64,000 nt of DNA from positions 12,899,001-12,963,000 of the forward strand of contig CM072877.1 of the NCBI GenBank assembly GCA_036937835.1, in the 5' to 3' direction. The position numbers and the translations under genes were made by a program. The notes under the pieces are model-generated. The model made no database searches, was not told the DNA's origin, and saw only the letters and a program-made list of their open reading frames with translations. Each line of letters begins with the position of its first letter. Position 1 is the stretch's first letter. The DNA comes from Pampus argenteus. Lineage: Eukaryota; Chordata; Actinopteri; Scombriformes; Stromateidae. This document shows positions 23,004 to 34,900 of this stretch, piece after piece.

Positions 23004-23389
23004 GTGTTGAAAAAGCCAGAAAAAGAATGACATGAGGTACTTTAGTTGAGTAATTCCATTTCTTGCTTATACTCCAATATAAATACTATATTTGACAGCT
23101 TTAGCTACTTACTTTACAGATTATTATTTCATAACATGTTCATTATTACTTACATATTAAATCGACTAGGTTAGATAATTAAATTAGCTTCAACATTAAA
23201 ATGCTGCTTACATATTAATGCATTAGTGATAATAATTCAAAAATAAAATTATATAACACTGAAATTCATTCTATCTGCATAAATGTTTTATGTTTATGTT
23301 TTTGTCTTGCAAATAAACTTACTTTTACTTTTAATATCTTCAGTACATAATCTTGACAACAGTTTACTGCATCGGTTCATTGAGTTTAT

Positions 23390-23480
23390 GTTAAAGGAAT
23401 AGTTTGACATTTTAGGAAATACACCTTCCCTTTTTTGCCAAGAGTTAAGATGAAAATAGAATAAGAGTATTTTCTTAAAT
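23390..23480 (+). repeat. dispersed teleost repeat fragment
   Basis: The segment containing AAAGGAATAGTTTGACATTT and GGAAATACACC, then GCCAAGAGTTAAGATGA, matches from memory the start of a very common percomorph interspersed repeat. Only the first about 90 bases are recognisable. It lies about 300 bases upstream of the ermp1 start. Confidence 0.5.
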
Positions 23481-23674
23481 ATTAAACCATAGTGTCAAGT
23501 AAATCAGCAAAACTGCGGACTCAAAGCAAATTTAATTTAGTCTTCTGAGCTCATGTGAGTTGTCATGACGGTGTCTCGTCCTCGTTTTATTCTTCAAAAA
23601 TGATCATTTATATACAGTATATGGTCCGCCCGCTTTAAGTTTGTCCCTCAGCGCGATCCGTCCGTCTAGAGGAG

Positions 23675-23675
23675 A

Positions 23676-23698
<23 letters not shown>
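23675..23698 (+). repeat. poly(A)24 tract in ermp1 5' flank
   Basis: Uninterrupted A run inside a longer purine tract (23672-23716), about 60 bases before the start codon. It could act as a nucleosome-excluding poly(dA:dT) element, or be transcribed in the 5' UTR. Confidence 0.9.
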
Positions 23699-23706
<8 letters not shown>

Positions 23707-23775
23707 GAAAAAAAAACCCGACGCCTGAGAGCGACGCTTGCCGACGCTTGCAGCTGATGTACCGCTGGCTCAAAA

Positions 23776-25862
23776 ATGGAGAGCGACACCACTGTCAGGA
23801 GAATAAAACAATTCGGGACACAGAATTGTTTAACGGAAGATAACAACGGCTCCCAGGACCGGTGCGGGAATAACGGCTACAGCGGTGACCCGAAGAGGAA
23901 GCCCGAAGTGAGCCTGTACTTGCTGCGGGAAGGACTAGCAGCTTCCCTGGCGTCTGTGTTTATTTTGGTGCTGTGGGCACTTGTTCACTTGTCGTTACAG
24001 CAGCTCGTCATTGGAAAGTCGACCGGCGAGTTCAACGCCGTGAGAGCCAGGTGAGTTTAGCTAACTGTAACACCCTCTTTTTGTCTTTATCTGTTGTTTA
24101 ATGGTCTTTAGAGCAGAGCCCCGGCTAACCTTTCCTCTAGTTTGGCAACAGACCCGCCTAGAAACCACTACCGGGTGTCACCTCCTTACCTGCAGCGAGA
24201 GACAGGTGTAGCAGCTTCTAGCAACGTCCAGCAAGTCACTCTGCTGTTCACAAACCAGTTTAATGACCTCGAGAGACAAAATCAACCATTATTATTGCTT
24301 TAAAGTCGAAAAAAACAAACAAACGTGCAATAATGCTAAAATAAATAAATACATAAATGAAATGGACGTTTGATAAGGTGTTTTGCAATACAAAAGTTTA
24401 ATGAATGATACATTTCATACACAAAAGCAATTAAATATACGTTTCATAATACATTAAACAGGAGAGATATCAAAAGACACTGAAACACAAATTAACAGGA
24501 CATGGGACCAAGATAAGGTAATTAAAGGTAGGTATTTAAAAATAAAAGATAAAGATAGGCAGTTTGTTAAAAAATAATAACAGATGAATTGCAGCTGAGA
24601 TTTTGAAAATCAGCTATTCTGTAAAAGTTAATTTATCTCAAAGGTTGAGAGAACTCAAGATTAAAGTTGCAAAGCAGGTGAAAAAGTTAGTTAATAAAAT
24701 AATTGAAAACCTACTTTGAAACACCATCATAAACTAAAGTAACCACACTATTCACAACCAAACAAATGTTCAATGTGAAAAGCTTTTTTTTTTTTTTTTT
24801 AATCGTGGCAGACAGGGATTATGGCCCTGAATGTGAGGTCAGCAGGGCTGTGGTTGAGCTCTTAAAAGCGCTGGGCGGCGGGATTTGCCATCATTTGGCT
24901 GGTTTGTCCATAAATGAGTCAGGCGTGCTGCATTTGAACTGATTAGGGCTCTGAGCTTCTTTGGTCACAACCATTGCTTTCATGGGTCTATGCTCTACAA
25001 ATCCAGATTTGAGTTTTGAGCATAAAACTGCCTCAGAGGCTGCAGAAAAGATGGAAAGAAAGCAGCAATTCAGACAATAACTTTAAACTCATCTGCTGCT
25101 ACGTTTTCATTTTAAGAGAAACAACATGCAGGGGAGGACATGCTGATTTAAGAGTCTAAAGCAAAAAGAAAAGAGGGGGAAAAAATACATCAGATGTTTT
25201 TAATTCCTGTTTCGGTTGTAACATCTGGACTACAACACATGCCTTCACCCACCACAGTTTCATGTTAGATATTATTATCAATATTATTATTATTATTGTT
25301 ATTTATTATTCTCTTACAACATCTAAAGGTAATTTATTGACTCTGAGTGATCAACTATCACACCATCACAGCAGCTCCTATGCTGGTATAGACAGTTTAG
25401 CTAACATTGGCATTTCATGCTGCAGCAAACACAACCAGCAGCAGTTTTTTTTTTCTTAAGAAAATATCAAGATGTCTCTTAAGGTAGAATGAGTGGAGTG
25501 ATGAGAAAGATGAGATCAAAGTAAAACAGAAACAGTGGGTTAACTCAGGACTCCTCTTACATAACAAAGATAGCTAATATTTATCCTTTTTTTTTTTTGT
25601 TTTTAAAGATACATTTATTTAAAATGAATAATAAATAGGTTCATTTCACTTCTAATCTTAAATCCTAACCTCAGGGCATGCAGTGTGTGTTAATGAAGTT
25701 CCTCTACTTTCGCCTTAAAAAATTTGACGTTATTTGTAGGGTTGCAATTATTATTTTTTTCATTCATCTTAGTGAAACAAAGACCTGTTACAGTTTTCTA
25801 GGATGTAAGTTTTATTATTCACATACATTTGTACAACAAACCAATCCCTATTGCTGTCGGTC

Positions 25863-25900
<38 letters not shown>

Positions 25901-28900
25901 CATGCTCTTTGCCCCCTGTGGGGCATCAACAATGTTCCTCCACCTATCGTGGTCTTTAGCAGCTAGTTTTGACTTGCTCCATAAGAGACCCTTCTCCAGC
26001 AGTTCAGCTTCTACCATTCTTCTGAGACACATACGTAAATACAACGATTAATTGTCTTTAACAATAACATTGAACTGCAATTTAATTATATGTTGTAATG
26101 GAACAAGTAGGTTTGGTATGCTGCCACAAAGATTAAACAGCAGCACAATATTCTCTGTCTCCTTTTTCACTCCTGCATCACCTCACAATCCAGACGGCAC
26201 TTGGAGCAGATCACCAGCGTTGGCCCTCGGCCAGTGGGCAGCCCGGAGAATGAAGTACTGACGGTTGACTACTTGTTGGAGCAGATTGAGAACATCCGGG
26301 TTGAGACTGCAGCAGGTGCCCATCAGCTCACTGTGGACGTGCAGCGACCCACTGGTTCTTTTTCTATTGACTTTCTTGGAGGCTTCACCAGCTTCTATGA
26401 CCGCGTTACAAACGTTGCTGTCAGGCTGGAGCCGAAGGGTGGGGCGCAGCATCTCATGCTGGCCAATTGTCACTTTGACACAGTGGCCAACAGTCCAGGT
26501 ATAAAAGCTTTCCTCCTTTTCTTGAACAAAGCTGCCTGTGAAAGTGAGTGAGCTTTTTAATTAATATAGGTGTATAAAAGAACTGGTGTAGCATGCAGCT
26601 TGCATGTCAGTACATGTCACAAACATCCATACACCTGTCTGACAAATTTGAATAGCTCCTGTATTTGTCCTAATCTTTTTCTGCTGTTGTGACCCTCTCT
26701 CTTTCTGCATTGCAAACCTGTGCCCCCTCATGTTTGGTTTGATTGTTTTTGGAGTGATTTGTAGGCCTTTTACTTCACGATGGTATAAGGAAAGATTTCA
26801 AGCAATGGAAAATGTGTTATGCCCATTTTTTTCCTATCCAAATTTTGTCTACCTATTCTTTTCCTGGTTCCTGAAATATGATCTCTCCTGTAATTGTCAA
26901 CACAAAACCACAAGGGTAACATATATTTGACAAACATTGTATTTTGACAGATATAGATAAGGCAGTAGTAATGGAGCCAAAACAATCACTCCTCTGTAAC
27001 TATCTGGCTTTAGACTGAGGTTAGGACCTCCTACCTCAAGAACATACAGACACAGTAATATATAATTAAATAAATGCATGTATTATTGCATTTCTAACCA
27101 TCACACCCTCACAAATACTGCTCTTGTCCTCAGTGTATATAAGCCATGTGTTTTTGTGATCATAATACTCTTACTTGTGTCCCATGTTGTGCACCATAGT
27201 CATGTGGACCACATTTAAAAAGTCATAACAAGCCAATCCAAAAAGTGAGGATCTAAAATCCTTTTAGTAAAATGCTATAGACAAGTTACATTGTGCTTGT
27301 TTTGTAGTTTTTGTAGGAAGCTGTTCAGTTGATCATATTTAGACTGTACAGTAATAATAGGATGTGTTGATGATAATCTAGTTAACTCTCCTTTGTTTGG
27401 TTTTAATTCAGGAATTTTCTCCACACCCATGTGCTTGTTGGAGGTACCCCCCCCAACCACACACACACACACACACACATGTTCACACACAGTTTCATCG
27501 GCCAAAGGATATTGATCCAAGGGGTGTGGACCAGGAAGATACACATACATTTTCACGTCCACACCTGCCTGCCAACCCTTTGATATTTTGGGATTATAAA
27601 CACTTGTTCACGTAAAAATAATGCTGTAAAAAAGACGAAAAATAAAGAGTAGCGCATTGTCTTGCACATATTTTTGTGCATAGATCAGCACTTGTATTAT
27701 TACTTCCAGGCACAGGTGAACTCTTCAGACTTTGATGTGTACGTGCCGTCCTCTGGAGTGCTAAACAGATTTTTGGGGACAAGGATTAATGTGTCGCAGT
27801 GACAGCAGTGTGAAAGGTGTCCAGATAGACGGTGAACCAGTCCGCTCGCCCCCACCTCATGATCTCAATCAATCCTGAAAGCCGCAGCACATGATGTCTC
27901 AATTTTGCACTCTGAGTCTTTTTTTTCATTTTTTCTCTTTTCTCTTTGAATTTTACTCTGAGCAAACTGTGTTTCTCACCGCTAACCTGTATAATCTTTC
28001 TGTATCACATGCCCTGTTCACATGCTCGTTCCTTTCCTCTCGCTGTTACCCACAGTGGGAGCTGGATCTTTACCAGGTTGTTGCATTCTTCACATGTTTG
28101 CACACACAGACTGATCCACTCATTTTCCATGTGAATTTGTGTTGTTCTTGTGAACTTGAGAGTTATAATTTTATATCTCACACTGAGCCACTGGATCAAG
28201 ACGGTTTGGTGACTGTGATACATGATTCTGTATGTACATGTCAGGCCAAGAAACCTTTTTTTTTGGCTGATATGAATGTGAGCAGAAACAAGGAGATGAA
28301 ATTGTATTTATTGTGCAGGTTTTTGGTATTTTTAACACGCATACAGTACACTGGTTTCCTTGTGTTAGGTGCCAGTGATGATGCAGTGAGCTGTGCAGTA
28401 ATGCTGGAAGTCCTCCATTCTCTGGCCAATCAGTCTACTCCTCTTCGCCATGGTGTTATCTTCCTCTTTAATGGAGCTGAGGAAAATATCCTACAGGTAA
28501 AATGAAGTGCAGAGGACCCATATTTTACACTTTGGATATTAGACTAGCCTGTCCATAGCACTTTAGATTGTCATTTAATTTAAAATGTCTCCTTTGTTTT
28601 TGATGATGTTATGTTATCTCTCAACAACTCTTTCTCTTATTCTCTTTTTTTTCTCTGTCTCTCTCTCAGGCCAGTCATGGTTTCATTACTCAGCATCCAT
28701 GGGCCAAACAGGTGCGAGCCTTTATTAATTTGGAGGCTGCAGGTGTTGGAGGCAAGGAAGTTGTTTTTCAGACAGGTACTGTACCATTTTACTGTGTGTT
28801 TGACATGTTTGGGTGTGGTTTCTTTCATCTGTGGGCTTCTCCTCTGGTTTGCTTCCTCTGCATATGTTGTATGTCAGTATTACCTTCTACTATAATTGGA

Positions 28901-31900
28901 AAGCTTGCATGTAAGAAGTGTACTGTTGCTGGTAGAGTATTGAGAATAACTCAGTCATCCCTATCAAGTTCTGTGTTATAAAGTTCAAATCAATCAATCA
29001 AATTTTATTTATATAGTCCAAAATCACAAAATACATTTGTCTCAGAGGGCTTTACAATCTGTACAGGGAGTGCAGTTACACTATCTGCCTTTGTTCTGCT
29101 GCCTGTTACATTGCATTTCTAATTTAGACATAATCTGATGCACTTACTGATGCACAACTAATGTTAGCAACACAATTGAACAGACTACAAATGCCTACAT
29201 CACTAAAACCACAACTGACTAGTGGTGAACACTGCAAAGGACGGTGTTATAGAAACCTGCTGATATGACTTTTTTTACTTATTTTAATGATTATTCCATG
29301 TAACTGAGGAAAGCGAGACAACTGTCAAGCAGCTTTTCCTTCTTGTTCTCCAACAGGTCCAGAGAACCCATGGTTAGTTCAGGCCTACGTTCATGCAGCA
29401 AAACACCCCTTCGCCTCTGTGGTCGGCCAGGAGGTCTTTCAGAGTGGGATCATCCCCTCTGACACCGACTTCCGCATCTACAGGGACTTTGGTAACATCC
29501 CAGGTAAAAAATGACAGAGCACCCAGATGGAAAGTACAAAGCTTTTCTGTGTTAAAGTCCCAAATAACAATCCTATGGCTGATACAAACACACTTTCAGT
29601 TAGTGTATTTTTCTCCTTCCATTTTCCATCTTTTTATCTTATTATATGTATGTTTGTATTTTCTTTTTTACAGGCATTGATCTGGCTTTCATTGAGAACG
29701 GTTTCATCTACCATACCAAGTATGACACTGCCGACAGAATCCTGACGGACTCAATACAGAGAGCCGGTACGAAAAAAAAACAGTACACACACATCCATGC
29801 TTAACTGGTGGGTGTGGCTGCCTGTCAAGGTGAATGCAGAGACTGGTGTGGTTTAAGTGACTCACATGTGTTTTTCTGTCACGAACAAATGCAGTGTATT
29901 TCTGCTTTGTCCTCCAGCCTTCATTTTTAAATTGGTCAGCACTTTGTTGATCTCATTATTTCTGTGAGAACTTAAAAATGCACACACATAGATACTGTAC
30001 ATATTAGCCACAAACATTTACTGCTGCACTTGTTTACCTCATGCATCTGTGCTGCTGAATCATTTCGCTATACTTAGCAAAGAATCCAAACAGTCAGCAC
30101 TAAAAACTTGAAACAGTTGGCATCTTTCTTCTCTAGCTTAGCAGCAACTGACAATCTCCTTGTCTTCTTCTGTGCACAGTAATTTGCTATGAAATGCGTG
30201 AATTATTGGAGAGCAAAAGTGAGATTTCAGATCTCTCTTTGTAGAAGGTATTTTTAGTCTGTGAAGATGGAGACAGAACAGTTTTGTAAAGTTAAGAGTA
30301 GATAGAATACAGCCAAAGGTGAAGGAGGAAGATCCATCTAACCTGATTATTTAAAGTCCCCCTCAACTCAAGAATGTGGTTTTGCTTTTGGTTACTTTAG
30401 TTGAATGTTGGAGCTTCACTGTGTAGAATGATTTAGGTGCAGAGTTTGAAAGTAGAAGACTGTTTTCATTGCTGCTGTAAGCAGAAAGTGTCTCTGTGCT
30501 TATCTTAGGTTAAGTGATGGGCTTCTGGGCATGATTTGTGACATCACAGCAACTTTGGAGATTAATCGTGATCCAGTTTACAACTTATACAAGTATGATG
30601 TGGAAACTTGATGGAAGTACTTCAGTGAAGTAGGAAACAATTTTTGTCCAGCAGATAAACTTTAGAAATAACCAATATTTGTATATTCATTGACTTTGGA
30701 TTTTCGGATGAGGCTGATAGAAACAAGTAGAACTTGTACTCTGTTGTTTACACTCTGACAACACAGAACCTATTAGGCGGAAGAACAATGGAGCTTTGTG
30801 TGCGTGCGTGTGTGCGTGTGTGTGCACACACTGTTAACTGTGCAGACTTGCAGGCTGCAGTACATAGAAGAAACACCATCAGGCCATAATAACCCATGCA
30901 GAGACCTCTTATGGTTCCTTCCTAGCCAGATTTCTGTGCCCTTCAACATAATGACCGTAACCAATCTTTTACACGTCCTATACACTGGTGGGCAACTGTT
31001 GTATAACTATGAGAAGTAAAATCAGACCTACTCATACACACACGCACACACCTTGTCACTTTGACCTTGTCACTTCTAAACTCATTTTCTTGTCTCTAGG
31101 CGACAACATCCTTGCTGTCCTGAAGTATCTCGTAATGTCGGAGAAGTTGGCAGATTCCTCAGAGTATCGGCATGGCAACATGGTATTTTTCGATCTGTTA
31201 GGGGTAGTCGTGGTGGCTTACCCAGCTCGCGTTGGCACCATCCTCAACTACATGGTAGCTACAGCCACCTTCTTCTATCTGGCCAAGAAGGCCTCACTGC
31301 CTGGCAATGGAGGTAGGTTACAATTTCCAGTGGTGGATGCATGTTATGTTATTTCCTGTACCGGATGTGTGTGTTTTTTGTGTTTCCCTTTGTGACTTAT
31401 GCAACAATTTTCTTAAAGAATTTGAGGTAAATATAGTCTGGTCCAAAATGTTTAGATATTTTTCAGTAGAAGCGTTTGGTCAGATTATGGTTTATGTGTG
31501 TTCCTCTCCATCTCTCTCAGGTGGTCGCTATGTAAGAGACTTGGCCTTTGCCACAGGTGTAGCAGTGCTGAGCTGGTTCATCACCCTGCTGTCGGTGTTG
31601 ATCGTAGCTCTGCTCGTCACTCTGCTGGGCCGCTCCATGTTTTGGTACAACCACTTCTACGCCTCCATCTGCCTGTATGGAGCTGCCTCTACTGGCAAGA
31701 TGATCCTTGTACATACACTGGCCAAGAATCTTTACTACGGGGTGAGAATGAGGGTATATTTTAATGCACAGAGAAGTAAAACTGAAAGTTGTTTTTTTGT
31801 GCAAAGCTAAATGTGAAGAGGATTGTGTGAGTGTAAGTCCATACCATAGGAGAGTGTTGAAATATTTGCTGCCTTGAAGCGGAAAGAATGTTAACCAGCT

Positions 31901-34900
31901 AGACTCAGATTAATATCTTGAACGATACATTTAAGAGGTTTATCTGAGTGTAGACTGTGTAGTTTAGTTCAGTGTAATCAAATTAATCTTATTTCCTTTT
32001 CTCAGCCCTCCTTTGTATACACAGTTGTTTGAGGTAAAGAGAAGGACACATTATTTCCTTGAGCCTAATATCTCATGATGACTTGCTCCTCTCACAGTTA
32101 ATGCCAACTGAAAAAGCAGACAGTTCCTCTTCCTCTATGGTGATTACAGAACGACTGTTTGTGTGTCATTGTAAGACAAAAGAGATGTTTTGACAGGCAG
32201 TCATCTGTCACATGCTGGGAGCTAATGAGCCTATCGCGCTGTGGTTTTGGACAGTTAGTGCAGGAAAGAGCATGTTCTGGTTTTACATATATCAACAGAT
32301 GGCATCTCTGCCTGCTTTTTTTTGGTAAACTTCTTTAGGAGCAGCTAGTTGCAGTTCAGCTTGCATATAATAAGCATGTATTGGAGGTTCAAACTATCAC
32401 AGGAAGTTTTCATGTAGAGCTGCAGCTAACCACATTAGGAGCTCTGGCTTATCGTGGCCAGTTTCCAGAAAGGACACAAACTAACCTTTGTTTGAGATTA
32501 CTTGGCTTGATCTCTAATGAAACAGAATCTCTATTGAAAGACCAGCATACTGTAACTGTCCTTGTTTTATTTTTATTTTTTTTGGTATTTTGTTGACAAG
32601 AGTCTAGATAGGACTGGCAAGTTTTGTTTAACACAGAAAACAAACAAAGAAATCATTAGTCCATAAAGATAAAATGAATGATGCCTGCATGAGATCATTT
32701 TTTTTTTTATTTCTTTTTTCTTTTTGTTATTGTTGTTGTTTTTTTTGTATTTATTTATAGTTTTAACTTCAGGATAAAATAGTAGCCTTGGCCTAGTTTT
32801 TTTTTTTTTTTTTAAATAGATTTTATATAAAATCATGCACAACTGGACAGTTTGATCTCTTTAAATAAGACAAAACTGAGAGGGAGACTAGGATGGAATA
32901 AAAACGGCAAATGTAAAAAACTGAAAGAACGTAATCTATTCATGTATGGATGGATATTCCCTGTATGTTGAGCTGTTTTGGGGTTTTTCCCATTCAGGGT
33001 GTTCGTCTGGTGGAGCTGGGTGATCTCTACTTTGACGTGAGCTTGCTGCTGTGGTGCTGCAGCCTGGTGTGGTTGACCCAGCGGGGCCTGTGTTCAGCCT
33101 ACGTACCCATGCTAATGGTGGCCTTCCCCCTGGCCACCAAACTGCTGCTAGCTAAGGAATTTAAACACAGAGGTAAGCACTCAGTCTCAACTCAACTTTA
33201 GTCACAATCAATGTTTACTCATCAGCAAATCAGCAATTTATAAAAAACACATTGCATGCATGATGTGATGGCACCTTTTATATGTCCATGTCCATTTAAG
33301 TGCCTGATTCACTTTTACATCCAATTATTACTAGGTTGGACCTAGTAACATTTCAAACACAGTAACATAAGGTTAAATACACACATTAAGATGATAATGT
33401 ATGTCTTGTTCCACCTAATTAAGACAACTGTAATTAATTTCTCACCTGGTTATCATCTCTTATGCACAAAGATAATACAATTAAATATAAAAGTCCAATG
33501 TTCCCCATCAACCCTTTTACAACCATAAAAACCTTTAGACCAGATGTCTCACTTGTTTTAATTTAAATTTTCATATATGCCAACTACTTGAAATTATGAA
33601 TATCCAGATAAATGCTTTACTTAAAGCATGTGAGCAAATGCATATGAATTGTTTAAAATCCTTCAGTTCTGCAGCCCGTGAGAGAACTGAGAACGGTTTT
33701 CCTTCATACCATAACAAGAACGTTCTGTCAACCCTATCTAAAGTTACATATTCCATGTCTGTGTGTAAAGGGCTTTGCCGCACACCAACACTGTTTGATT
33801 GTTGAAGATTAAAGATGGATTGTCATACTGTAGCTGTGGGACAGCCAGAAGATTCCAGCCTGACAATAAGCTCTGTCTTTCTGCAGGAGCATCAGTGAAG
33901 TACAGTGTGCTCTACCTGTTTGGTCTGGCGTTGCCATATGTCCACTTCATGTTCCTCATCTGGGTGGTGTTTGAGATTTTCACACCCATCATGGGTCGCA
34001 GCGGCACAGAGATACCCCCAGAAGTGGTCCTGGCCTCCCTCGTCACCCTGACCACCATTTTCCTCTCCTCTTTTTTTGTAAGTGTTCCCACATCATGTAC
34101 AACAATGAACAAAAACTGTAACTATGTCGATTGTTCCTCCAGTAACATATTGTATTTTCTTGTCTGTCTCAGCTTCACTTCATCTATTTGGTACGGAGCA
34201 CTAAGTGGATCCTGACGGGTCTGGGCTCAGTCTTCATCGTCATGTTCCTGCTGGTGTCCTGCAGCTTCTTCTTTCCTTATTCAAGCAGCCCAGACAGCCC
34301 ACGGCCAAAACGAGTCTTCCTGCAGGTTAAAAGTCACAACACACACACGGAAGCACAAACGTTTCAAATTTATTGGAATTTGCTCTTAGAAAATTGCATT
34401 TCTCATATATTTCTTTTTTTTGCTTGGGATAGTAGAAAAAGGTCTGTGATGTCATATTGAAAGTACAAAAAAGGAGAAAAGAAATTTGAAGGCAAGTGTG
34501 TATTTCAAATAAGTAACTTACTTATTTTCATGTTTAATCCACCCCAGCACACGACGCGGACCTTCCACAATCTCCAGGGCGAGGTGGAGAATCGAGACTC
34601 GGGTCTTTGGATCAACAGTTTTGACTACACAGGCATACAGCACGTCACACCTCACATCCCTGAGCTCAACGACAGCGTTCGCACCCACTGCCGTGAGGAC
34701 CGACCCTTCTGTGGTTACCCCTGGTTCCTGCCTGTGAAGTTCCTCAGCAAGTGAGTAAAGCAGACTTCTTGCTTTTTATGTTCTTTGTTTAATAATGTTG
34801 CTTCCTATATCTGTGCAGTATAAAGCTTGTTTCGTTTTCATAATTGATATTATGTTTTGGTGTATATGTAGGAAGAACTGGTACCTTCCTGCTCCAGAAG

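Larger units (their letters stand above)
21428..23775. other. divergent intergenic region between oaz1 and ermp1
   Basis: It must contain both promoters. Near oaz1 (21428-21553) the ORF1 frame stays open upstream with another ATG at 21553, but family homology begins at 21427. The middle is AT-rich and holds a palindromic repeat (22788-23003) and a repeat fragment at about 23390-23480. A CRE-like TGACGTCT (22689-22696) and a YY1-like CAAGATGGCGAC (22717-22728) sit close together. Next to ermp1 are an A24 tract and a GC-richer leader. Confidence 0.6.
24051..26193 (+). other. ermp1: ermp1 intron 1
   Basis: AT-rich first intron with a CA repeat at 25864-25894 and a possible LINE reverse-transcriptase tail on the minus strand at about 25912-26030. 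A less AT-rich stretch of about 200 bases from 24800 might be regulatory. No exon seen. Confidence 0.8.

Noticed and set aside
23675..23698. A24 tract as the tail of a retroposed gene copy
   Set aside because: No degenerate coding sequence or target duplication precedes it, and it sits in the ermp1 leader region.
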